Source: Penelope pileata (lineage: Eukaryota; Chordata; Aves; Galliformes; Cracidae). Taken from it: a DNA stretch of 64,000 nucleotides. Below, piece after piece: positions 42,752 to 57,700 of the stretch. The notes under the pieces are model-generated. The model searched no databases. It was not told where the DNA came from and saw nothing but the letters and a program-made list of their open reading frames with translations. Each line of letters opens with the position of its first letter. Position 1 is the first letter of the stretch. Made by a program: the position numbers and the translations under genes. The stretch lies in assembly GCA_013396635.1 (NCBI GenBank), contig WBMW01005746.1, positions 974,622 through 1,038,621 of the forward strand, written 5' to 3'.

Positions 42752-45700
42752 GCCAATTTAAAGGCCTGTAGAAAAGCCTGAGGTTAGTCAATATGCAGAG
42801 CAGAATTTAGCAACTCCTTAACAGTAAGTCTGTGCTCACTGCCAGCCACTCAGCTCCCCTCCAGAGCCATCTACTGGGACACATGAAGTAACATCACTGC
42901 GAAGCCGAGACAAATGTGCCTCTGACTTTGCATCACATACAAACAATAGCCATAAAATAAAATGAGACATTTCTGACCTCAAGGAAAGGCTAATGTCTTG
43001 AACTGTTTTCATTTTCAATCAGACACGTAAGCAAAAATCAGCTGTTAAAGTTTCCCACAGGATTAATTTCTATATGTCCATATGATGGGGCTCTGGGCAA
43101 CCTGATCTAGTACCAGATCTGGAGGCTGGTGGCCCTGCCTGTGGCAGGGCGGTTGGAACTTGATGATCCTTGAGGTTCCTTCCAGCCCAAGCCATTCTAT
43201 GGTTCTATGTCTTTTGCTTCTTTAACTGGATTATTTATTTATCAAAAAAGGTTGTCTATAATCTGGCCTCTTTTTTCAGAAAGTTTCACAGCACGTGTTG
43301 CTGCTTGAATGAATAGTTTGTGGGTGTACCAGTATATAATGTTGCAGCCTCCATTTATTTTCTATGTGAATGAAGCACCATAATTTCTGTGCTACAGAAA
43401 CATCATTCACAGTATTCCAGATTTTGACATTTAAACATTGCTTTGAGAAATATTTATTCAAAAGTTGAAGTACCTCATTAGAACTCAGTTCAGCGTGGCG
43501 TTCCTTCAAAAGGTCACAGATCCTCTTGGAAAACATATTTCAAGTGCTTCCTTTCTTTAATTGTCATCACACCCTGAATTCCATAGACAACTGTATTCGT
43601 GATGTACTACGGTGCCATAAAACATTTGAAAGGAAAATTCCCTACCGTCCCCTTCTCAAGAGATTGTGAGAAGTGTATGTTCCAGGTATCCTGGCCTGAT
43701 TGTGGCAGCAGCAAAGATACATATATCAAGATTTGACAGCCTTAAGTACTAATGCATGTTAATAGATATTACCAAAATCCCTAGAAGCTGAAACTCACTG
43801 TCATCAATAGAGGGAGTTTCCACCACTATCACTAAGTTTAGGATCAGGCCTCTGTGGCTGAAATTTTGGTTTTGGTGAATGAAAACAAAGAATAGACAAT
43901 AAAGACATAGCAATTATGGTAGTGTCAAGTCATGTGAAAAGGGGAAAGATACCCTGCCATGATTATATGCTGCGGTACATACCATCAAAAGACCCAATGC
44001 AGCTTTAAATTTGCCTTAGATATGTAGCTTAGATCAAGCTTATATTTATCAATGCATCTTCAATGTAAAATTATATTTGAGGAAATCACTAAGGCTTGTT
44101 GGACTGTGACAAGTTCCTTTAATAACAAAAGAAAAATAAATGTTATTCATGTAGCTTGGCATAACCAGCCATAAAGTTTCATTATTGGATGTGCCTATGA
44201 ATTTTGAGGTAGAGATAAATAGTAGTGCATCTATCTTAGTATTTTCCTTCTTGTACCATAAGCTGAGCCATTATCTGTTCTGATTTTCAGACTTTACATC
44301 AGTTCAAATTTGACTTTCTCCAAGAAGTCTGTCATCATGAACACTTTATCCCTCTGTGCCTGCCCATACGCTCTTCAAACATTCCTGGTAAGGCATCATC
44401 TTAAAAGGATTTCTGCACAGCAGGGTATTATTGGGTGGTTCAGATCACAGCTCTGAAGTACTGTGTCTATACATCAGCCATGGAAGCTTGTCAGATGTGG
44501 TATTTTAATGTGATAAAAGTAATGTCACTTCCCTATGCCTGTCCAGCTGGGAGGTGAGAGCTGACACTTCCACCACGAATTCGTGTTGAATGAACTGGAC
44601 TGATTGTGAGCACTGAATTACTAAAGCCTAAAGTAGATGGTGAGCTAGGGAAGGGGCTAAACAGATAGAGTAAGAAGGGGAAGACACTAAGATTGTGGTG
44701 GTGGTGGTAAGAGAACTGTGAAATTAGTAGCAGGGAAAAGCTTTCCTGCTGCAGTTGGGTGTGACTTGTCCATATGACAGCCTCTCCTTTGGGAGGAAGA
44801 TCTGAGCTGGTCATGCATGATGAGTTTGGAAACCTCCTTCTCATGGAAAATAGGCTATTGGTACTTTGGTCTCCGGAGAATCTCCAGGGTTGTCAGGAGG
44901 GTCCCATGCAATAGCTCTTTCCTCCCATGTACGTTTGCTTTACATTGTCACCAACTTCTGCTGTGTTTTCCCTGGAGCAGCATGGCAAGAGAGGCCAATT
45001 TCAGAATGCATTAGTGGTGCCTCCTGAGCTACTTCTCAAGGTGGGGAATGCTGTACGTAACATACATTTTGCTTGAGAAGCATGAACAGATTTTGCTTAT
45101 GCTCTGCTTCAGGAGTGAATTCTCTCCCCACAAGTAGCAGCCATGCTTTTTCAGTGTTGAGCCTGGGCGGATGATATATTTTTAGAAGCATTTGATGATG
45201 AAGATAATTTGGTCATTTCATACTGGTTTTCAGTGGAATTTAAAAGCTGAAACTTATTATAGTAATTTCTAGTGCATAAAGAAGTAAAACTGTGTACTCA
45301 TCTATTTTATATGGAACAGTTGTACAAAAATTAAATGAAAGCACTGACCAGTAGAAGCTGTTTCATTCAAATATCAGTCAAATAACTAAAAAAGTTACAA
45401 AGTAAATATATTTTTACATTCATTTAAAAAAAAAAAAAAGAAAGCATGATTTTTGCCTGTTATTGTTTTATATTTGCGGTAAATGAAGACCCCGTGACGC
45501 CTTCAGAATCAACCCAGGAATATCGAACATCAGGTATGAGCAAAATGACTGCTTAAGAAGTAAGTAGAATTTTGCATTAAGAGCTTTAATATTTAATTTG
45601 ACCATTGCCACTGAACTGGGGCGAATTCAAGCAAACATAATTCACTATTTATAAAACTGAAGTCAGTCTTGATCTGCATATTTTAGAACTTTTAGCTAGA

Positions 45701-48700
45701 ATATGGAAATAACAATTTGGACTATGTACCTTAAAGAAGTGAACAGGTATTGTGTTCAAAACATTTGGGATTGTCATATTGGAATGTGTAAGTAAATTGG
45801 ATGAATGGGACAGACAGATCAGGAAATCACGGTTTAACAGTGAATTAAATAAACCAAAGTTATTGAAAACTTGGAAAATGGGAGAGGCTTTTTTTATGTG
45901 ATATATATAAATTTAGACGTTCTTGTCCTTTCTTTTCCAAGATATGCCGGAGTACACACTGACCAATGAATTTTGCCGTAAACATTTCTTAATTGGAGTA
46001 CTGCTGCGAGAGGTTGGGTTTGCCCTGCAAGAAGACCAGGATATTAGGCACTTGGCTTTGGCTGTGCTTAAAAACTTAATGGCAAAGCATTCATTTGATG
46101 ATCGATATGCAGAGCCGGTAAAGAAGCTGTTTGTTCTTTTTCCTTTACTTGTTCATAGAGTGGTTAAAATATGTGAAACTTCCTTAGCCACCAGGATACA
46201 TTATTTTCTTCAGATTTATCTTGTATCTTTTATTTTTTAGGCAAAACAAGCACAAATAGCAAACTTGTACATGCCACTATATGGGATGCTTTTGGACAAT
46301 ATGCCAAGGATTTACATGAAGGATATGTTCCTTTTCAATATCAATACTTCCAATCAGGTAATTCTTTTGATTTTTCGGAACTCTGAAAGGATCAAACTGG
46401 GGTCTGAGAAAATCAGTCTGTTGGGAAGAAATCCAAATTTATCCTTGTCAGAAATTAGCTAACGAAATACAGTTCTGTTTTCTTGATTTGTTTGCACTCG
46501 ACAAAAACAGTTAGACTTGATATGTTCTTTTCAACTCCATCGATGAGTGCTTCACGTTGCATGTAACTTTGACATATTACAGTAAGCCTTGAGATTTTTA
46601 AGGCTGTCAGGTCTCAACAGCTGAAAACAAGTTTTAAGTTCAGTGTTTAAGGAAAGTCATCATCTGCTGTCATTATAAAAGTTAGGAGTGCTATAATTTA
46701 GTAGAGTTTGTTCTGTTTATTTCAAAATACAGGGATCCAGGGATGACTTGAGCACAGCTGGAGGATTTCAGAGCCAGACAGCAATGAAACATGCAAACTC
46801 GGTGGACACTTCCTTTTCCAAAGATGTTCTGAACTCTATAGCAGGTATAAATGACAGATTGATCACGCACACAGGTAGATTTCTGTGTATCTCAATCCAT
46901 TGTGCTTTCTGCTTAGTATCCACAGATGATACCATTAACCCATTTTATACGATATTCATGGAAATATGGTATGCAATGTTTCTCTTCCCTTTGGGTGTTT
47001 TTGGATTGATTTTGTTTCTGTTGTGAGGCTACTCTTCTTCCATTGCTTCACTTAACTCTCCTGCTTTGGAATGATGCCAGTATTCAGGCTCCCACAAATC
47101 CCTGTGCCTGAGTTCATTCTTGCAGTCTGCCTGGCTTAAGAATAGTTCAAAGGTTTCTCTCCAAAACTCTTGAAGTCTCTTGGAGGCAAATACTCTTAGT
47201 TTTCCCAGGGTTAACAGAAGGGTAGAAACAACTTATTTTGTTCACTTCCTCTAAACACCATTTCAAAATTCAGGGAAGACCAGGGACGTCTTTCCGCTGA
47301 TTTTTGTGGCTTTGGGTCAGGACTTATGGAATGCAACAGACTGTTTTAATGCCATGGATAATGGCAAACTGAATCATTTTACTTCAACTTATTGCATGTT
47401 TTCTGTACTAAAAATATCCATAAATATCTTTGGCATTGGAAGTTACAAGCACTGGTATCAATCCAGCATGTGACATGTATTAAGTTCTCCATTTTTCTTG
47501 TAAGTTTTTGTATCCATAAATGTTTTAGTTTAGCATGTTTGCTGTGACTTTCATTTACAGCCTTTTCATCAATAGCTATCTCTGCAGCAAACCATGCTGA
47601 CTCCAGAGCTTCCTTAGCAAGTCTTGAATCTAACCCAAGTACCAATGAAAAAAACAGTGAAAGAACTGACACGTGTGAAAAGGTACATGTGTTAATGTTG
47701 AAAATGATTACTAGATTTGGGTGCTTATTACTATACACAATAAAGCCTTCTGCTGTCGATTCAACAGATCACGAGACCTTTGTCTTTGATTGGATCAACT
47801 CTTCGCTTTGACAAGCTGGATCAAGCTGAAACTAGGAGCCTTCTTATGTGCTTCCTTCACATTATGAAAACTATTTCAGAAGGTAAGAAAACTTGCATTA
47901 CCTGATTTATGTTGCTGTAAAATATTGTGGATACTGAACCTCACGAAACATTAGAATAGAATAATTATCGGTGTCAAGTTTAATTCCCTGTAACAGATAT
48001 GTAATCTGTTTTAATGTCTCCTTTTAGATGCACTGATTTCCTACTGGTTGCGAGCACCATTCGCAGAAGTAACAGATTTTTTCAGCATTTTAGAGTAAGT
48101 TCAGTTTTGTAGTTGGCTGGTTGGATGTTAAATGATGATGTTCAAAAGTGGCTGCTGAAAATAATTTCTATTTGGGTTTGTCTACCTTGTGGTATGGGCT
48201 AAGATAGCTATTGTATCTTGGATTATTTTGCCACACTCTCCAAAGCTGTAATGAGACATTAGTAATAAACCCTGTACCTTCCAATATGTTGGCCATGTTC
48301 CTAGACAGGGGTCGTATGGTTTGCATTTTCCTCCCAGAGATTTTCATAGTATATTTTCCTCATTTGGGATTGAGATTCTTTTTGTCCTTTTAGTAAAGTA
48401 TTTTGCTCCCCAAACCTTGCAAACCATGAGAAAAACTATGTGATGGAGAATTATCTTTCATATTTCCAAGGTGGTCTACTCAGATCTGATCTATGCGTGT
48501 CCACAGAATCCTTTGAGGTAGCTATTTTCAGAATTCCCTCATCACCTCGTAAGTGAAACGCAAGTTATTTAGTTTCAGTTGGTGAGGAAGAAATGCTTTT
48601 AAAGCCAAATCTTTGCCTTTGATTTTGCCTCATGACCAAGCAGGAATCTTCAAACATGGAGAAAGGGAACAAGAATGTAGAAAGTGATGCCACACTTTCT

Positions 48701-51700
48701 ACATCATTAGTCTGGGAACCTCTGCATCCTATTCTGTTTGCTAGCTAACAAGCACATATTCAGCAGGTCTTTTCAAAGTACTTTGAATTCAACTTTTTTT
48801 TTATAGGTAGAAAGCCATTAATAGACATAAAATGTGCTGTTTTATCTTTCAGAGTTTGTCTTCAAAATTTCAGATATCTAGGAAAACGCAATATTGTAAG
48901 GTAATTTTTTAGTTATAAACTATGTTATAATATATAAATATTATTGCAATATACTAGGCTGGATATTACAGTATTTAAATATTGCTGATTACATCAGGCC
49001 TAAATGTTTATGTGTCTATGCTTTCTTCTGAAAGCATCAAGCTGATGTACACTTCGTTTTTTATTTTACGTAAACATTCTTATCATAGTGTTCTAGACAT
49101 CTGAGCACAAACCTGGTGTAAAAGATGAATTGTTTGTGATAACCACTATTGCATTTATAACCCATAGTACCAGACCATTCCTCAACCTTATTTCAGTCTC
49201 TACTCACTTCTATGGAAAAGCATGAGATTGTTTTCCAGCTGCATAGTGCAAAAGGCATGCTTGGTCTTAGCTGATTTTTCATTTTTAATTTAATGCTACT
49301 ATTGTAAACTTGTCTGTATGTCATACTGTGGAAAAATGCAAGGTCACCAGATAAACCAGTTCATGCTTTGTGGCAGGTTTTGTCAGGCTTCTGTTCATTC
49401 TTCAGAGGCATGACACAATCAATGTCACATTCCCAACGGACTAACAGTTATTTTCTTTTAACAGGAAAATTGCTGCTGCTTTTAAGTTTGTTCAGGGCAC
49501 CCAGAATAATGGCACCCTTAAAGGTTCAAACTCCTCTGGCCAGGCATCAGGTCTGCTCTCACAATGGTAATGACACACCTCATTATTAACCCCTATAAAA
49601 TCACAGCCTTTGTTGTCATCCTGCAGCTGTCTTACACTGTCAGTGTTAATTGTAAAGGAGACAACATATCCTGTAGCATGTCATAGCCCCCAAAGCTGTA
49701 AACTATAAAAGAATTGAGTCTTTGCAACTTCAGCTGAACTTACAAGCTGCTTAAAGTGTTGTGTTCAGAAAAACCCTTAGTTACTGTCAATACATTGTTA
49801 AGTAATGCAGAAACAGTAGCTGTTGTTTTCAGCTCAGATCCTATCTGAAAGATAATTCAGTTTTCCCCAACCTAAATGAATTCATATATGCATCCTTACT
49901 GCTTTAGGGACAAAGTTTCAATGGATACAGTTGCAGTATCAGGGGATTACTTCCCTCCTGATAACCTGGGGTTGTGAAGGAGGAAGTATCTAGTCCAACT
50001 TAAGAATAGGTGTGCTTGATCCCTCTTTTTACTTCCATATGGCTACGTGTAACATAATCCCATACCATTACCTCCGTCTTGCCAGTTCCAGAATCTCTTT
50101 CTTTCATGGTCTTTTTTCTTTTCTCTTCCTAGTCTAAAGACTGTGAGATTGAGTTATTCTTGTGAGTAGCGTGGTAGTAAACTGCAAATGCAACACACAT
50201 TCTAATAATCTTTTTGACCCTTTTATGGAATAGCATGAGTTTTTTCATAGTTAATAATGTAAAACTCTAGAGAGAAAGTGAACTTTTGACTCTGTGCTTG
50301 TGGTTGTATCTAAGAGCATGCTGAGAAAGTCCCCCTTCCTTGTGTGTTTGGATCATTGACTTTTCTCATCTATGTGTAGCTAGAATTTGCACGCTATTGT
50401 AAGCATGTACCTCAGAGTGGAACAGCTAGTACACAGGAGGGAAAGAGGATGCTTTTCCTGCCATACTCCTTTCTTTGTTCCTGTGCTGTGCAGTTTTCAA
50501 GATAAAGCACTGATTTCATTATCCCATCTGGACATGGCAAGCAGCCTTTAGGAGACCGTTCTGTTGCACATTTGCTGTTGAACAAACATGGTAGCAATCC
50601 AGAAAACAGTCACATTTCTGCTGACCCAGGGCCTTCACACATTACCCCCTCACAGATTTGTTGCCCAAACGGCTATTTGTTTGGTCTGTTGTGATACCGA
50701 GCATTCACTGATAATAAGCTGAAAGATGAAGTTTTGCTGGTGATCAGCTCTAACTTGCGTTTATCTTTGTGTTTCAATTTACTAAATACCACATCACCAT
50801 GTGTATAGGAGATCACACCTTTCCTACCAGAGGGGAAAAAAACAAAAAAAATAGAAAACAAAAGCCTCAAGATCAAAATTCCACATTTCCAATCCACTCG
50901 TTTGTTAGGATGTCCACCTAAGTCCTTCCACTGTGACTCATTAATGGAAGACTTTATCACATTGATTGGCAAATGTTGGCCATTAATTTTGTAACTGAGT
51001 TTGGAACTTTTTAAATGTAGAACCTATTTTTTTTTTTTAAGAGCAACAATTAAAAGAGGTTTTAGCTAGGTGTAGGGAGCGATTCTGTTCAAGAACATTT
51101 TTAAATTATGCAATTTTAGGAAGCTACATTTGAAAACAGCCTGAGCTTTCGTATTAAATCTTGCTGAATTCTACAGTTGTCACAAATTCAAAATCCTTTC
51201 ACAAATTACGATAAACTTCTCATTATAAATGAAGTAATTTATACCGTTTGGCAACATGAAAAGATTAAAAGAACACACATACATATGCACGCAGATATTT
51301 TCCATTGTCACTGTCAGTCTCATTATTTTTTCCCCCTCATAGAAGCTGCTTAGCTGTATTTGTTCGTTCGTGAGTATCATGTGTTTTTCTTGTGTTCTTT
51401 TTTTAACAGGACTAATCTCAATTTTTCTTCACCTAAAGTCAGCTTTCTAAACATCAGCCAGCTATTTAAGCTGATGCTTTTTTTCAAATACTCAGTGAGT
51501 TTAATCTCCTGTGATCTCAAGAAATCACAGAACATCTGTTTTTGTTCACCTCCGTAACTTTGTCTTTGTTTCTCTGAAAAGTTTTGTATCACTTTGTTTT
51601 ACTTAGCATTTGAGAAGTACCTCAGAAAATTCTAACTGACGTGAAAAAATTCTGATTTGTGATTGGTTAATTCTTTATTTCTGTTTCTTAATTTCAGGAT

Positions 51701-54700
51701 GCATTCTACTTCTACTCATGATGGCCACAAGCATCACAGATCTCAGACATTACCAATAATCCGTGGAAAAAATGCACTTTCTAACCCCAAACTTTTGCAG
51801 ATGATAGACAACAGTACTGCAAGTAAGTACAAAGAATGTCTTTACTTCCCTCAAGAATTCTATGGGATTTGAATCAAGCTCTATACAATTAAACGTTTTT
51901 GTGATTGTCTGTGAAAGGTGTCCTAAAGAGAATTAGAGCTACTGAGCTCACTTTTTTTTTTTTCGAGACACTAAGAAATCTGAGCTCAACAAGTTGGTCA
52001 AAGTTCATTTAAAAAAAAAAATATATACAGGATGAGTTAAAATAACCCGGTATATTTAAATAGCCTTAATGACAAGTAACCCTCCTCTCCCCACCATCTC
52101 TTGTCTCTGGTTGTGCACTTGCTGTACAATCAGATGTGCACTGGCTGAAATATTACCTTTATTAAACTAAGCAATAAGAGTGACCTTTTCAGGACAAAAG
52201 GTCCTTTTCCCTTTGGACTGTTTCAGAATTCAGTAGCTTTTAGTCACCTGTAATAATGACAGCATATACTATGAAATAGCGGGTATGATCATGCAGCTGA
52301 AAGTTAGTGATCTTTTCAGAGTGTTGTTTGGAAGCAAATCCCAGCAACTGGTGTGGTTTTTACTCAGCATGTGTTGCAGTGTAAATTAAGCACTGTACTC
52401 ATCATCCCTATGAAACAACTTGCTTGAGCCATCATGTATTCATTTTATTTTGTAGCAAAAATTAATGTACTGGAATTTATATAATGTCAAAATTTGCAGA
52501 CAAGGACTTTCATGATGCTTCTATCTACAATTCTTGTTTTATTCTTGTCCTTAGATAAGGATGTTATCTGTAACACTACTACCTTTATAGCCTGTAAAAA
52601 TCTCTACTGTTTAAATGGCAATTTTCTGCTGTATCTAAAAATGAAGGACTAATACATGTAGGGTGGCATTACCACCCAGTCAAGAAAGCCATGTTTATGT
52701 AGAGTGATGGTGTCCTTCGTTAGATCATCCTATCTGTCCGTGAAGAATGAAAAAGCTTTCAGGCACCGCAGTGCCTCCAGCAGCATTTATTGTTAATGAA
52801 TTAAGAATCTTCAATCAAAAGAGAAGATCCCAAGTCACCTCTGCAAAGTTAATAAGCTGAAAGTTGCTACTAAGGAACATGAAATTCTCCAGAGTTTATC
52901 TGGAGATAAACTGCACGCCTTTGTCTTTGCCTTCTGAGGAAGGATTGTACTCATAAACTACTGTTATGAGAATACCATCTGCAAGCACAACCCATTTCAC
53001 CGGGCTGTCTGACCCTGGCCAGTTCTGAAAGATGTATTTTTAGAGGTGAACAAGACACACAAGCCCTGGTATTCTGGCTGTCAGTGTGACCGGTGTATGT
53101 TTGTGGAACCTGGAAGTTTTCAGTAGAGGCTGCAATGATGAGATCCAAGTCATCTATCCCATTTTCCCCTTAGGTTCCTTTCATCCTTTGAGGCCAAACA
53201 AAAACAATGAAAGAATATGTGCCACATCACTGGTGCAACTGGGAAAACTGGAGTCAAATACATACCCCCTTTCATCTCCCAGGAGTATTTGTCTTCAAAA
53301 TACCCTTTTGTTTACATGTACAGTTAGGACACCATCTCTACTGCACAGAGATTGGATGACCTGATTGCAAAATTATGTTATCTTTAATGATACTGAGAAG
53401 ATTGATTGTTGTTGCTTCATACATTGTAGGCAGCTCCAGTGAAACAGACATTATACAATATGTGGACACAGAGGCAAACATCGCGACAGAAGTTTCCCTC
53501 ACAATTCTTGACCTATTGTGTCTTTACACTCTGAACCACCAGGTATGTGTTGCTGTTTCTTTTTCTGCTTGAAATGGTTCCATGTGAGTTACATGGTGGA
53601 GGGAAGGCCTAGAGGATCAGGCACACAGAAGACTCAAAATGCCTGAGACAGCAAGATAGGGAAACAAGATAACAGTCCTTGGTGAGGGTATTTCATGAAG
53701 GAATTGACTCATAGTACGCAAATTGAATAGAAAGATGGAAAGTAGAGCATCCTGCATATCCAGGGCTATATACAGCTCTGCTCTGAATGAAAGAATTGCG
53801 CATCTATTAATATGTCACCTCATCTTACTCATGTTCACCTGCCTCAATTTGGCAGGTGAATACTCTGCTTCTTTAAAAATTGTTCTATTACTGTTAGCCC
53901 AGATGACTTGTTGAAGGTCTCACAGCTACAAAAGAGCAAGAAGCTCCTTTTAGATTTAATGCCTCACCTCAGCACCCTTAGGTCTTCAATCTGGGACATG
54001 CCATCCACAAGGAGTACAGGCATGGGCAAGTGTTACCTTTATAAAACTGCAAACAAAAAGTCTGCAGCAAGCTGGGACTGCCTCATCCGCTGACATTTTA
54101 GAGCAGACACTGAAAAAAGCACCTTCCTAGGAGCACTCTAATGCAAAGTCCAGCAGGTCATCTTCTGTCCGTTCCCTTTAATAACCAGCATGTCTTGTCT
54201 TCTGTGTGCTTTTCAGAGGCAGCTCCAGCAATCTGATTGCCAGAACGTGTTGATGAAGAAAGTCTTTGACACACACATGCTCTTTTTGCAAATCAACCAG
54301 TCAGCAGCAGCTCTCAAGCATGTCTTTGCTGCCCTACGGCTGTTTGTAGGCAAGGTAACTGTGGTTTTATTCTGTTAATCTGACTCATCTGACCTATCAA
54401 TGTTACAGCAAGTGCAGCTTGAGGATAGTTGGGTACTTTGACAGAATTTTCATCTTCACTGTATTGATGCTCATTAATGAAGATCTTCTGAATTTATTGC
54501 TGATTAAAAGCTGGAAGCTCACAATTTCTGAAAAACTAGATCTGTTGGAAAATGAGAATACTGAAGTTCTCTATGAAAGCAGAACTTGTTAAATAAATAA
54601 AATCCATCTGTCTGATGTCTGGCTGTGTCACAGCCCTCATGGCTTTCATGCTTTTCCCACCTGTGAAAGAAAACTTGGAATCCTAGAGGCCTGCAGTCCT

Positions 54701-57700
54701 CATGGCAGATGCCTGAGTTGCAGAATCCAGTAGTGAATGGTCACAGCTGTCTCCAGAGGAGCTAGCAGGAGATTTTCATACCAGAAAGCCACCTAAACTA
54801 ATACATTTTTACAAATATGTAATTTTCAACATAGAAGAGATTTTGGACGAAACTGTGTTCATCAAGCTCTGTTTACTTCCTTGCATTGCTCATATATAAA
54901 TAATTGTGAGCAATTAGACACTTTGTGCCAAGTGCAAAGGCTGCCCAATTTCCAAGTCACAGACTTATATGAGACCCTCTTAAAAATAACCAAAACATAA
55001 CACACAGATAAAAATTGCTATGGGGAAGTGAGAATAAGTAATGTTGGCGTGGTCTCCCAGGCATTTCTCTGAAGCACAACAGTGGAGATAAGTTTAAATC
55101 ACATGGCCTCCTTCTCTCATGGTTGTTATCCCGGGAAAAGAGAAGGAAATGGTGCTTCTCCCGGTAATGTAGCCTCGAGATGTGGGCAAAATACAAAGTA
55201 AATTAGCCACAGACAGCTTTAAATTACATACCAGACAGTCAGGAATGGGGGAAGTGTATGCAATGGGGAGGATAAATAAATATCCAGGATTGCCCTTTTC
55301 ATTCATCCTGTAGCTCTCAAGATTATGTTCTCCCTCTGTAGCTCTCTGGAAGCAGGGAGCAGTTTTGGTTCCTGCAGCAGAATATTCTGGGCAGAACTTT
55401 AGATCCGTGCCCAGAATGTTGTACTTCCACTTCTCATCGCTCTGTCTTCTGTTGTATTCACCCTGTTGATAAATAGTGTGCAACACTTACAGAGCCATCC
55501 CTCGCTCTGTTGCCTCCTGCAGTTCCAGCTCTTGACCGCTGGAAGTCGAGTGGCTGCAGCTCAGGGTATTTTCTTTCTCCTGAGCAGTTTCTGTAGTAGA
55601 GCAGACCACCACCCCCTTTTCCTGTTTAGCTGTTCTGCATTCTTTGCAGATAGGCTGCTCTGCTTTTATGCTTTCTGTGTTCCAGCTGCTGTCGGAGCTT
55701 CCTGGAGGTCAGTCTGATTGATGCATTGCATATGGTGTTTGCAGGAAAACCTGTGTGCAGTTTTCACTTAATTTGCACGTGGGATTATCTTTAGCCCATG
55801 GCTAATTTCTTCACTAAACCCTGATGTCAAGGAGTGTGTGAAAGGCAGTTGTTTTTACTGAAAGCATGACAGAAAAACACTATTGACTCAGAATAATTGT
55901 AATGAGGCCTGAGAGCTTATATCCACACTTTTTTTTTCCCCAATAGTTCCCGTCAGCATTCTTCCAAGGACAAGCAGATCTCTGTGGCTCACTTTGCTAT
56001 GAAATCCTGAAATGCTGTAACCATAGGTCACGTTCAACTCAGACAGAGGCATCTGCTCTTCTTTATTTTTTCATGAGAAAGAACTTTGAATTTAATAAGC
56101 AGAAATCAATAGTCAGATCCCACCTACAGGTGAGTGAAGTGTAAGATCATCGGTATTTACCTGATGTGCATTGTCTTATCATTATTACTATTATTATTAT
56201 GCATCATGGCAAAGCAATTCATTTGAACTCCCCAGCCAATTCTCTGTGGCAGTTTTATTTTTCTGCCAAGTTTGAGGACATAGGGCTGAATTCTGTGTTC
56301 TTGGACTGATCGGCTCTGCTCCAAGCAGAGACAACAGCTGTGAATCTAGCCCACAGCCAAGTAAATCAGATATATGGCTGTTCTTGAATCTCACTGCTTA
56401 CAGCTGTGAGAACATAGCTGATGAAGCAGCTAAACAGAATCTAATAATATAGTAACAGAAACAAAGTTCAGTAGCAATGCACTTACATTGCAAAATAGAA
56501 AAATTACTTGCAATCCTAGTGCTCAGGGAGTGTAGTGATAGGACAAAGGGATAATGGCTTCAATTTTAATTTGAAGGGCAGATTTAGATTAGATATTAGA
56601 AATTCTTCACTGTGAGGGTGGTGAGGCACAGGAAAAGGTTGCTCAGAGAAAGTTGTTGATGCCCCATCCCCAGAAGCATTCTAAGTCAGGTTGCATGGGG
56701 CCATGGGCAGCCTGATTTAGTGGGAGGTGTCTCAGCCCACAGCAGGAGATTTGAAACTAGATGATCTTTATGGTCCCTTCCAACCCAAACGATTCTGTGA
56801 TCTTGTTGAGTGTAAAAGTGCATCTCTGCTAGAAGGGTACATCAAATTATTTTAAGGCAAGCATCAAAAACTGTTTAGAAACTTTGATTGTCTTTACTAA
56901 TTGCACTCTGTTCTTTTTTTCCTTTTGTTTGTTTGTGTGTTTGGGGTTTTTTTGGTACTCTCTATTTGTACAGCTCATCAAAGCGGTGAGCCAGCTGATA
57001 GCAGATGCAGGGATTGGTGGATCCCGGTTTCAACATTCACTTGCAATTATAAATAATTTTGCCAATGGAGACAAGCAGATGAAAGTAAGAAACATTTTCT
57101 ATCAATCACTACCTCTTTCAAAAGGTCAACAATTTCAGAGGAACAAGTGTTTCTGCGAAAAAAATTGCTGACTTTCGTTGGACACTGACTTATGTGTTCA
57201 TAGTGTGCCATTTTCAGACCACCAAGCATTTGTGGAAACATTTATCAATCAGAAACTTAATAATTTAGAATGAAACATTTTTATTTGAATGGTATTTATG
57301 TGTTACTCCCTGCTTCAGAAGACATTTCTGTTGCCTGATGTCAGAGAAGATGCCACGCGTTACGACTGATGAAATGCTGCTGCAATTAACAACCAATCTT
57401 TAGTCTACAAACGGTTCCTTTTAATCTCTTCAGTAAATGCGCAGCAAAAACATGCACAACAGTGTAAAATGTGTACGTGCTGTTGAACTGCAAATCTGTT
57501 TCAAACCAAGTGAATTATGGGGGTGGGGAGAACTTCCAGAAGCAGAATGTGAGCTCATTCAGGGGTGCAGCATGTAGTTCTTTGGATGGTTTTAGTGATG
57601 TACTGCTTATCTTTCCCAAAGAACGTTAATTTCCCAGCAGAGGTGAAGGATCTGACCAAGCGCATCAGAACAGTTTTGATGGCCACAGCTCAGATGAAGG

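Noticed and set aside
55094..55486. 130-codon minus-strand open frame
   Set aside because: No recognisable protein motif, no splice context and ordinary intron composition; consistent with chance.
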